Of a stretch of DNA of 64,000 nt, positions 55,943-64,000 are shown piece after piece. The position numbers and the translations under genes are program-made. Source of the DNA: Ctena decussata (lineage: Eukaryota; Mollusca; Bivalvia; Lucinida; Lucinidae). Where the stretch lies: positions 10,559,841-10,623,840 of the forward strand of contig OZ022506.1 in the NCBI GenBank assembly GCA_963989385.1, given 5' to 3'. A model generated the notes under the pieces. The model did not search any database. It was not told where the DNA came from and saw nothing but the letters and a program-made list of their open reading frames with translations. Positions within the stretch are counted from its first letter, which is position 1. Each line of letters opens with the position of its first letter.

Positions 55943-56557
55943 GTCGTCATGTAAATCGTTCTTGTGAAATTCTGTCATAAGATGGGGTTTTCTCATCCAA
56001 AACAGTTTCAAAAATCTAGATCCATCTGTAAAATTGAACTAGAATTTTGGGATTGTTTTGAAAGAAAAACCCCTTTCTTATAATTGAATAAATAGATGAT
56101 AAACATATAAATATGTAATGCTGCATGGGAAATGTTTACTATGAAAGAATTGCAAGAAATTCTCAGCGTGTTTCAGTGAATGCCTGAACAACTGAACAGC
56201 AGTTTTACTATACAGTGTATGGTACTACATGTATATGCTTTATGAAAAATATATGCTGGACCTATTCACCAAAAAGTTTTATGCTCTTTGTTGTTATCAT
56301 TGCCACTAATATGACATTCAGATTTATAGTTTATCTCGCATTTTTCATGTAGGACAATCAACAAAGGTATAAAATTCATTTCATGCAGCTTTTATAATTA
56401 TTTTGGATGCAAACTATCTAATATGTCATATTACAGTAAAACGAGTTTCCCAGAGTTTCATGCAAAACACATCTCATTTTGCAAGCCTGTGCAATCAGTG
56501 TAACAAAGTTTGCTAGTTTTAATGTGTTGGCTACATGTATAACGACCTTAAATACCT

Positions 56558-56789
56558 GGGCCCAGTTTTTCAAAACTAATGAGGTCATTAGTTAACGAGT
56601 CGTAAAAATTTCAAATGTATTTTACCAAAAAAAAAATGCCATTTTTGCCAAAAAAATATGAGAAGCTTTTACAGTGCAGAAGTTAACAATGTTTCAGCAA
56701 AAAATATTAGGCTATTGATTTTGTGAATTCTAGAAGACTTAACTAATCCTCAACTAACAACCTCGTTTAGCTAAGGATGCTTTGAACAA
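56558..56789. mobile_element. MITE with GGGCCCAGTTGTTCAAA ends, copy 4
   Basis: Left GGGCCCAGTTTTTCAAAACT; the right end stops at GATGCTTTGAACAAG, where a palindromic element begins. Confidence 0.7.
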
Positions 56790-56795
56790 GGGGGG

Positions 56796-57012
56796 GTCGT
56801 ATTTATAAAAGCACTTAAGTTGTTACCATGCTGTTGCTAAGGCTTAATTTCTATAAAGGAGATTTCTACAACTATTAAATTTGTTCTCGAGGAACAGTCT
56901 TTTTCAGACTGTTCCTCTAGAGCAAATTTCATAGTTGTAGGGAATCTCCTTCAAAGAAATTTAGTCTTAGCAACAGCATAGCAACCACTTAAGTCGTTTT
57001 ATAAATACAGCC
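56796..57012. mobile_element. Palindromic MITE, ~95-bp arms
   Basis: Left TCGTATTTATAAAAGCACTT, CATGCTGTTGCTAAG, GGAGATTTCTACAACTAT and GAGGAACAGTCT; the right arm repeats all of these inverted. The centre is TTTTC. No coding sequence. Confidence 0.75.
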
Positions 57013-57527
57013 CGGGCCTTGAAAAAAGATGGAGACTACTGTGATCAGTCACCATCTGTGGTCCACCATCACCTTATGAACACACAGTAGAGGATACATT
57101 TGTGAGCAATCATTACAAAATTTGCACAGTATGTTTATGACCACAAGATTTCATACTGATTTGGTAATGGACAAAATCGGATCATTAACACTTAATGCCC
57201 ATAACAAAAAAATAATGCAGTTGCTATATGGAATTCAAGATGGCCACCATGCCCACCAGTGGTAAAATGATTAAAAGACTTTTTCTCTAAAATGAATAAC
57301 CTGATTTGACAGATGAAATATTGTAGAAAGCATATGGTTATTCTCTTTATGCAAACTGATCAGATCATTGACACTCTCTGTACTGTAAAACACTTAATAT
57401 CTGCGGTATCAGAATTTCACACTTTAATAAAAGTGCCATACTGGCGAATATTGAATTTGGCAGTCATGATTATTAAACCATGGCTCCAGATAATAATGAA
57501 AGTTTGATATTAATTTGTAAAGATTTT

Positions 57528-57636
57528 TCTACTTTTTCTATTAAACTATACATTGTGACATCTGTTAGAATCGCCTCATTGAGGCGATTCTAATAGGATG
57601 GCACAATGTATAGTTTAATAGAAAGGTATAGAACAT
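57528..57636. mobile_element. Hairpin MITE, GAATCGCCTC variant
   Basis: TTTCTATTAAACTATACATT then GTGACATCTGTTAGAATCGC faces GGCGATTCTAATAGGATGGC and ACAATGTATAGTTTAATAGA. Same plan as the GAACCGTC family. From 57640 to 58930 nothing else is recognised. Confidence 0.7.
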
Positions 57637-58933
57637 CTCAAAATATGACATACTCCTTTTGATCAAAACCTCCGTAATGCTGTGCGTAAGTGTATTTAAT
57701 ATTGGTAGACTTATATTTTAGCGCTCTTTGCCCTAACTGCTCATATCCCCAAAATTTAGTAACCGCCAAAAATAACTGTTTTACAGTACTTTGGGAAAGT
57801 GTATCAGATGAGCAATTCTGGGCAATACTGACTCTCTTGTATTGAATAAACGTGATCCTTTTTTTTTTAACAAGAACAGGAAAGAATTCCATATTTGATA
57901 AAGTTTTTTAAGCTCTTTTAGTTGCTTGTTTTCGATACTTCTTTCAAGCTTGATTTCACATCACAGTTACAACTCAGATTAACAAGCCCATGGTTTATCT
58001 TACCGTAAGGTGCAATGTAAAATTTTGGTGTTCTGAATGCTAATTAATGCATTAAGTTCAATGTGAAATCGGGCCTTAGAGTAGTATCAACTATAGTGCA
58101 GTTGATTTCATAGAGTGTTTTTCTTAATCTTTCTTGTAAATGTTACATGTTTTATATTTTGCTGTCTTAACCAAAAACATAAGCCAGATCAGAGAGATTC
58201 ATGGCATGTCTGCCAATGGCATAGTAAATCATCCCTTGAGCATACCATAATGACCCTAAAATTTTGGACAGGCGGAAGTTGAACAGTTATTGTTTAATAA
58301 TTCTTTGAAAGTGGATTTTACATACCTTAAAGATTTACACCCTCAATATTTCTAACTTTTAAATTTCTCACAAAACATTATAACTTAGACATGATAATGA
58401 TTGCTATTAAAAGTACATTTATCTGCCAATTTTATGATTTGTGATCATCACTGAAAATAGGAGAATTTAAGGAAATACACAAAAAGAGCTGACCGCCATT
58501 CCCGCCAAAAATGAAGATTGGATACGCCCAGCAATCATAGTTAATCAGGTTAAAGTTATATCATGAATAATTTTAAGCCCTTTCTTTAATCGACTTCAGA
58601 CAGTTATTGGCTGAAAAGAACTCACGTGCACAGATTAGAGGTTAATGCTATTGTAAAGATATTTACTCCACCGATCATAAAATTCAAAACATGCTTGCAG
58701 AAACGCCTGTGGGAGTCAATCAGTTTATGGCGACAAAATATTCGTGAATATTCAAGAAGGGTACGCATTGATATATCGTCTCTGCCTCCGTTACAAAGAT
58801 GTTTTCGCTGAAGATTTTTTGAAAAAATCTTAATTGTATTGCATACAGCTAACCTGTTTCATAATTTTGTGATTATTTCGTAATGAAATACGAGGGAATT
58901 TACCTTTAATGCATCCAAATGATGCTTAGTGAA

Positions 58934-59004
58934 TGGCAAACATTGTAGACCCTGATCAAACTGCTCCTTGAGGAGCAGTTTGATCTGGGTCTACAATGTT
59001 TGCT
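58934..59004. repeat. Palindrome, GCAAACATTGTAGACC
   Basis: TGGCAAACATTGTAGACCCT then GATCAAACTGCTCC folds back on TTGA with GGAGCAGTTTGATCTGGGTC and TACAATGTTTGCTA; arms of about 34 bp. Confidence 0.75.
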
Positions 59005-59136
59005 AGGGAATATTTAGGGTTATTAGAGTAGTAAAACTCGTTCATATTTGAAGATGGAAGTGCTCATCATAGAAAGGATAGAGTCTTGCATTTGAAAATT
59101 TTAGTCTTGCATTTTGAATATATTAGTTAAACACCT

Positions 59137-59569
59137 GGGCCCAGTTGTTCAAAACTAACGTCGTTAAATTAATGAGAGCTTAAAATTTCAACATATTTTT
59201 TGCCGAAAAATTGTGAGGAAAACTTCCTTACATTTTTTCAGCAAAAAATATGAGCACTCTTGATTTTATGTGTACTAGAGGACTTAACGAACCATTGACT
59301 AAGGTTTTCATTAAGCTAATGATGCTTTGAGGAACTGGGCCCGGTTGTTCAAAACTAATACATCGTTAGTTAACGAGACGTTAAAATTTGAAATGTTAAT
59401 ATCTCAAGCCAATATTTTTCGTTGAAAAAATGTGAGAAGCTTCTCACATATTTTTTTCAACAAAAAATATGTGTAGTTGGCTATAAAGTCCCAAAATACA
59501 TAACCAGTTGACCTCTTAACGAACTTGTTAGGCTAACGATGCTTTGAACAAATGGCTCCTGGGCTAAGT
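59137..59569. mobile_element. Two MITEs with GGGCCCAGTTGTTCAAA ends sharing one border
   Basis: The first copy runs 59137-59341, the second 59336-59569. They share one CTGGGCCC block: the right end of the first serves as the left end of the second. Each has its own TTAAAATTT and GAGAA...TTCTC inner hairpin. Confidence 0.7.
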
Positions 59570-59812
59570 ATAGCATCAAACATTTAACAGTCTGCTTAAT
59601 TTCTAGTTGTGCCATATTGTGTGATAATTTTGTTGTAAAGTTTATACCACCGAAACCAACATTTACACATCATTCTGCTTTATATTAAAATAAACTGTCA
59701 TTTTGTCTAACATGGCAAGAATTCTTATTTCATGTCTTACTGAGCAAAGGTCACAATTTCTTGTTTGTACTCAAGTTGTACTATTGCAGCATTAGTTGGA
59801 CAGCATATAAAC

Positions 59813-60050
59813 ATATGAGCTGTGACACGGAATAACCAACAAAGTGGCATATTCGCCCAGCGCAGATTCAGATCAGCTTGGCACCTGCCAAGTCTGATCA
59901 GTCTTCACTTTGCACTTAAAAGGTAGCTAAGGGTCTAAGCTAGCTCCATGCGGACAGCGAAGACTGATCAGACGGGGGGAGGGGGGGGGGGGGGGGGGGG
60001 GGGAGGCTCTGACCAGACTGCATGGATGTGCAGGCTGGTCATGGCATTTG
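59813..60050. mobile_element. Foldback MITE, TGAGCCGCGACAC family, copy 6, broken by a G run
   Basis: Left ATATGAGCTGTGACACGGAA and CCCAGCGCAGATTCAGATCA are clear. A G tract (59974-60003, one A within) sits in the right half, after which CTGACCAGACTGCATGGATG continues but the outer right arm is lost. Confidence 0.65.
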
Positions 60051-60129
60051 CTGATTGCATATTGGTTAGAAATCCTTTTTGTATGTCTTGTCTAATATAA
60101 CACATGGCAGTGAGTAAAGATGTGCTGTT

Positions 60130-60513
60130 TTAACTCTTTTGGCGCCATTGTCGCCCAGATGCTACTGCTAGGCAGAACGCCATTGTCGCTTTAATGCGAC
60201 CGGCACATCTCCGTTAAAGAGCTCCATTTTATGACATTACCATCGGAAATAAATCAAAATCTATGATCAGATTATGGCAAACAAAGATTGTTTTCGTGAG
60301 AAAAACAAAACTTGGCTGTTTTTGATGAAATTTAGTCTTTCAAGGGTTTTTATCAACCAGAACAAAATTTTGAGACTTTCATGGGTTTTTATTTCGATCA
60401 GAATGGAATATAGGGACTTCCAAGGGTTTTTATCGACCAGAAACACCCAATCTTGTAAAATAAATTTGGCGCTGGAAAGTGCATTTCTTTATAAACTTGG
60501 TGCCAAGAGTTAA
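60130..60513. mobile_element. TTAA-flanked element, uninterrupted copy
   Basis: TTAACTCTTTTGGCGCCATT at the left and GGTGCCAAGAGTTAA at the right. Inside, three variants of ACTTTCAAGGGTTTTTATC occur in tandem. TTAA at both ends suggests a TTAA-targeting transposon type (piggyBac or Kolobok style, inference). It is the empty-site reference for 10265-21687. Confidence 0.7.
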
Positions 60514-60682
60514 TGGTGTGTGTAATAGATGAAGACTGACTTGCAGATATCCATCTAATAATACATATGCTGTATCTTTCTGTCTTTAAGTTACCTGTGA
60601 CAATCAGAATGGGAAACGTAGTATTACTTTCCTGGTGGTGGTAGTGGTGTAAATTTTCATGTAGTCTTCTGGTTAAGCTCTG

Positions 60683-61003
60683 TTACGTGACAATGCAGTG
60701 ACAGGAGAGGCAGTGCTTTCTGCAGAATTCGTGTATTTGTATTTCTTTAATAAAGTTTGATAAGATTTGACAGAATATCTTGTTAGTTTCAATAAAAACC
60801 ATTTGCCCTGTTTTCATGTCATAATAATCACTGTAAATATAGAAGAAACAAGAATTGTTGCTGAATGTAACAAGTTCCCCATTAACAATATTCTGCTTCT
60901 TACATATAGCTTCTGCCACAAAGAAAAAGAGCTTTAAGGGATATACAAATTGCAATATCTGCTTGCACATCCCTATGTTTTTATCAGGGTATTCCCTGTC
61001 CAC
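60683..61003 (-). other. Unassigned 106-codon open frame
   Basis: The minus-strand frame starts MDREYPDKNIG and contains a hydrophobic stretch FVYPLKLFFFVAEAI. I recognise no domain and see no upstream promoter or partner exon. It could be a chance frame or 3' sequence of a minus-strand gene beyond the window. From 61004 to 61650 nothing else is seen. Confidence 0.2.
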
Positions 61004-61654
61004 ATAAACACTCTGCAGATTCTTAGGAAAATCCAGAGTGTCTGTGTGCTATGGTATAGTCAGTTCAAGAGAGCTCATTGCCTCAGAAATGTCTTTTATG
61101 TTTGAGGAAAGTTAAAGTCATCTCCCTAGTAATTGCTCTAACACATTCTAATTAAGAACTGATGAACTGACCAGACATGTGACTTCAAAGTTATAAACCT
61201 GATCCAACTTGCATTTACTAACACAAAGAAAAAGATTCAGAAATTCAGAAGATTGTGTTTTAACAAATTGGCAGTTCCCAGGGAAATGCTGAGAGGCATG
61301 GGTGTTGCAATCAGACAAGAACAGAGCTGGAGATTTGGAAACTGGAATGATATAAACCATGATACATGTAGTTCATAAAAGACTTTTATTTGGCAACTAA
61401 AATATGTGTCCACATGATTGTGTATTCAATCCAGAAGTATGCATACAGATTAGAATAAAAATCAAGTCACGTAAAACAGCTTCACTGAAAAACATTTTAG
61501 TAATATAAATGCATATGCCAGAGAAGAAAATGTACCTTTAATAATCCTGTGTTAAAAGAAAAGATACAGATCAACTACACTGTCTTGGCTTTCTATATAA
61601 ACATAGTTTAAAATCAGGAATGGAATGGAATGGACAAGATAATCTACATAAACA

Positions 61655-61800
61655 GTCCAGCCTGTATTAAGCAAGCACCTATGTGATAATCAAAATCTGC
61701 TTGCTGAAGACAGGTGCTTGCTTAATACAGGTATATGTCAATGTATTTGCCTATTTTGGGAACTGAATACATGCTTGCTTAATACGGGTTGCTTGCTTAA
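61655..61800. repeat. TTAAGCAAGCACC inverted repeat
   Basis: CCTGTATTAAGCAAGCACCT (61661-61680) is exactly inverted at about 61710-61730. Two further TTGCTTAATAC/TTGCTTAACAG blocks follow. Confidence 0.6.
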
Positions 61801-61854
61801 CAGTGGCAACCACTAAGACAGGTTTTTAATGTACATTCCATCTGCTTACAAACC

Positions 61855-61905
61855 CTGGGAAAAGAATTTGCTCGCTCAGGGGAGCAAATTCTTTTCTGCA
61901 AGAGT
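61855..61905. mobile_element. Palindrome MITE, GAAAGAATTTGCTCC family, last copy
   Basis: GAAAAGAATTTGCTCGCTCA then GGGGAGCAAATTCTTTTC; flanks include GAATGGAATGGA-like and CCATTCCATTCC blocks (61618-61635 and 61963-61975) as outer arms. Confidence 0.65.
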
Positions 61906-62052
61906 GCCATCCTGAATCAGGAATGGAGTGGAAGAGACTGTCCCTGCCTGTCTATTCCTACCCATTCCATTCCATATTTTTAACTATGCCATTTATATTG
62001 ATTCCAAAACTGGAGAAAAGGGAGTTAACTGGTGATAATTCTGAGAGAATTT

Positions 62053-62205
62053 ACATTAATTCACCATCAAAACTTGCTGTTGCCCCTCATTAGTATTGTC
62101 ATGGCAAGATGGTCTGATTAGAGATCATGATGATGCATGTTTTTATGGAGAAATATAAAAAACATCCATAATTATCATCAGAATACTCCCTTGATGATCT
62201 ACAGT
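62053..62205. mobile_element. Hairpin MITE, GAACCGTC family, degenerate copy
   Basis: TTGCTGTTGCCCCTCATTAG, CATGGCAAGATGGTCTGATT and GCATGTTTTTATGGAGAAAT; ends with AATACTCCCTTGATGATCTACAG. Confidence 0.5.
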
Positions 62206-62404
62206 TTGCTGATATGAACTGGCTGATCTGAGTCACTGACTTCAACTGCCATTTCTGAAAGTAACAAATATCTAGTTTCTGTGGAAAAATTATTGAATGT
62301 CCTGTTTGTCAGCAAAAAATATATCCCAAAACAGGGGCACTCACCACATTTAAAAGTAACTACATATTTGGACAGAAAACACATTAGTGTTTGCCCCAGA
62401 TAAT

Positions 62405-62530
62405 AAACCAATCAGATCACCCGAATTTTCAAATTTTCAATAGATTTATTGGTGTAGACTCATCACTTATCCATGAAGAGAGTCTTCACCAATAAATCTA
62501 CTGAAGACTTGAAAATTCAAGTGATCAGAA
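62405..62530. repeat. Imperfect palindrome around 62468
   Basis: ATCACCCGAATTTTCAAATT, AATAGATTTATTGGTGTAGACTC faces GAGTCTTCACCAATAAATCT and TTGAAAATTCAAGTGATC. It lies between an inverted pair of TTAGTGTTTGCCCCAGATAA blocks (62389-62410 and 63458-63482). Confidence 0.6.
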
Positions 62531-62638
62531 ATGTACAGTCTTCTGTGGCTTGTCACGTCTAAAAATAGCTTCAACATGACAGGTCAAATTGATTTAGAAG
62601 TCGATGTAGATTTCTCGAATGAGCGTTTTTTCTCATTA

Positions 62639-62977
62639 CAGAGGAACAGATGAAGGGAGTATTTGGCAGTATTCTCCATAAAAAGTATTTTATGGCTACT
62701 CATTAGAACCACCTCGACGAGGCGGTTCTATGGCTATCCATAACATTATTTTTAAAAATACACACATAATATTGTAAAACATGTAAATACTTATTAGAAT
62801 CGCCTCGACGAGGCATTTCTATGGGCACCCACAGCATTGTTTTAAAGCATGTTGTAGATATTTGTTAGAATTGCCTCGAAAAGGCAGTTCTAATGAATAT
62901 CCACAACATACGTTTTTCATGGAGAAAGAAAAATAATCCCAAATTATCACAAAATACTCCTCTTATATGTTCCTCTG
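62639..62977. mobile_element. Hairpin MITE with three tandem hairpins
   Basis: Ends CAGAGGAACAGATGAAGGGA and TCTTATATGTTCCTCTG are inverted, with GAGTATTTGG/CAAAATACTC next to them. Inside are three GAACCGCCTCGACGAGGCGG-like hairpins at about 62699-62731, 62793-62822 and 62866-62899, where other copies have one. Confidence 0.7.
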
Positions 62978-63137
62978 TAATAAGATGCATCTCGTAACAC
63001 AAATCAGATAACTATGATTTGTGTACGAGCAGCAAATAATCCTCATTCAACAAAGGAAAATCAAAGTGACCAGCCATGTTTGAGCTCCAAAAACTGAATG
63101 AATGGGAATGAGCAAAGTCATCTGAACACAAATTATA

Positions 63138-63263
63138 AATGACAGCATGACACTCACTCTAGAAGCAGTATTCTAATTATGCTCCTCCTCTCCAAGCTAA
63201 ATGACGGCATGACAAAAACTTTAAAAGCAGTATTCTAATTAAGCCCCTCCTCTCCACGCTATT
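63138..63263 (+). repeat. ~60-bp direct duplication
   Basis: GACAGCATGACACTCACTCT ... AAGCAGTATTCTAATTATGC, CTCCTCTCCAAGCTA is repeated with a few changes from 63203. Confidence 0.65.
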
Positions 63264-63484
63264 TTTGAACTGTCATGGTATTGCATCATGTTTTGACATT
63301 GCATCATTACTATAATCAAAGTACATTGGAGAGTGGTCATTTTGGGATTTTTTTATTTATCATTACTATTTCTTTATTTTATCTTTTTTAAATCCAAAAT
63401 ATCTCTCAAACAAAGATTATCTAAAAGATGTTGGAAAACAGGGCAGACCAGGATCAGTTAATTATCTGGGGCAAACACTAAGCC

Positions 63485-63587
63485 GGTTAGAGGCTATGAA
63501 GAGAAATCTTCGCAATTAAGAACCTTCCGCTCGCTACGCTCGCTTCAGGTTCTTAATTGCGAAGATTTCTCTTCATAGCCTCTAACC
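63485..63587. repeat. Perfect 41-bp-arm palindrome
   Basis: GGTTAGAGGCTATGAAGAGA and AATCTTCGCAATTAAGAACCT (63485-63525) are exactly inverted at 63547-63587, with a 21-nt CG-rich spacer (CCGCTCGCTACGCTCGC). Outside, CACTAAG and CTTAGTG extend the symmetry after a short mismatch. From 63600 to the end no gene is recognised. Confidence 0.85.
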
Positions 63588-64000
63588 TATACTTAGTGGC
63601 AAGTGTAGACCTACTGCTAAACTAGCAGCCAACACTGTAAATGCTGAAAACTTTGCCTTTCTGTCTAACATTCCTCAACAGAAGAAAATGGACATTTTCA
63701 AATTCAAAGGCAGTAAAGCCCTGTTTGAAATACATGTACAAATATTTTTGGAAAACATTTACCGGCTTGTTACTTTGTAAGGATGGTCATTTCTTGCAGG
63801 CAGCTATTTTGATGAGACTTCACAATGTGTTCTCATATGAAGAAACATGTAAAAACCAAAACTCACTCATCTCAGTCATCTAGACAGCTGAGAAGAGACA
63901 TGAACAAAGAAAACAGCTAACCAAATAATAAAATCAACTCAACTATATAAAACAAGTACAATGTACATCTCATTACTTACCAAAGATGTCAAAATCAATG

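Overview
The window looks like nuclear DNA of a bivalve mollusc. This is inferred from AT-rich, intron-rich DNA, one vertebrate-like multi-exon gene, and many dispersed non-autonomous elements with (CCGT)n/(CTGT)n tracts and ~145-177 bp internal tandem repeats, a style known from the bivalve 'pearl'/BIV160 repeats. No bacterial operons, tRNA or rRNA genes, or CRISPR arrays are visible.

One host gene can be read with confidence. It is the 3' part of a CWH43/PGAP2IP-family gene (GPI-anchor lipid remodelling) on the + strand. Nine exons lie between 834 and 30265 with consistent splice phases; they give 331 residues plus a partial first codon, ending in TAA. The 5' exons, which should encode most membrane segments, lie upstream of the window. 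About 1 kb of coding DNA is spread over 29.4 kb, and the introns are packed with transposons.

Intron 1 (915-8738) holds a Helentron-like element, a DNA-transposon-like inverted repeat enclosing a broken LINE reverse transcriptase, and a broken hAT transposase. Intron 3 (9680-22651) holds insertions nested at least five deep: a TTAA-flanked element, split by an 11.1-kb element with GGGGCAATCCGGGTAAGTAC-type ends, split by Helentron-like arrays, one of which is split by a second Helentron-like family, itself split by a third. Introns 4-8 hold hairpin MITEs, a 35-bp minisatellite, and short elements that begin 7-15 bp from exon boundaries.

Downstream of the gene (30.3-64 kb) I see no further host gene. 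There are two copies of a long-inverted-repeat element with TACGGAT motifs (32914-35335 and 52176-55775). The second has a 2.2-kb hAT remnant inserted at a site that is empty in the first. There are further Helentron-like elements (36034-37167, 40713-41811, 45495-46477, 49892-52067), tRNA-derived SINEs and many perfect or near-perfect palindromes, the cleanest at 63485-63587.

The main result is structural. Several unrelated-looking repeat families share one architecture: a 5' palindrome, a subterminal inverted repeat, a ~145-177 bp tandem core, and a 3' hairpin followed by CTAG or CTTG and then TT. Filled and empty sites inside this same window allow the element borders to be defined.
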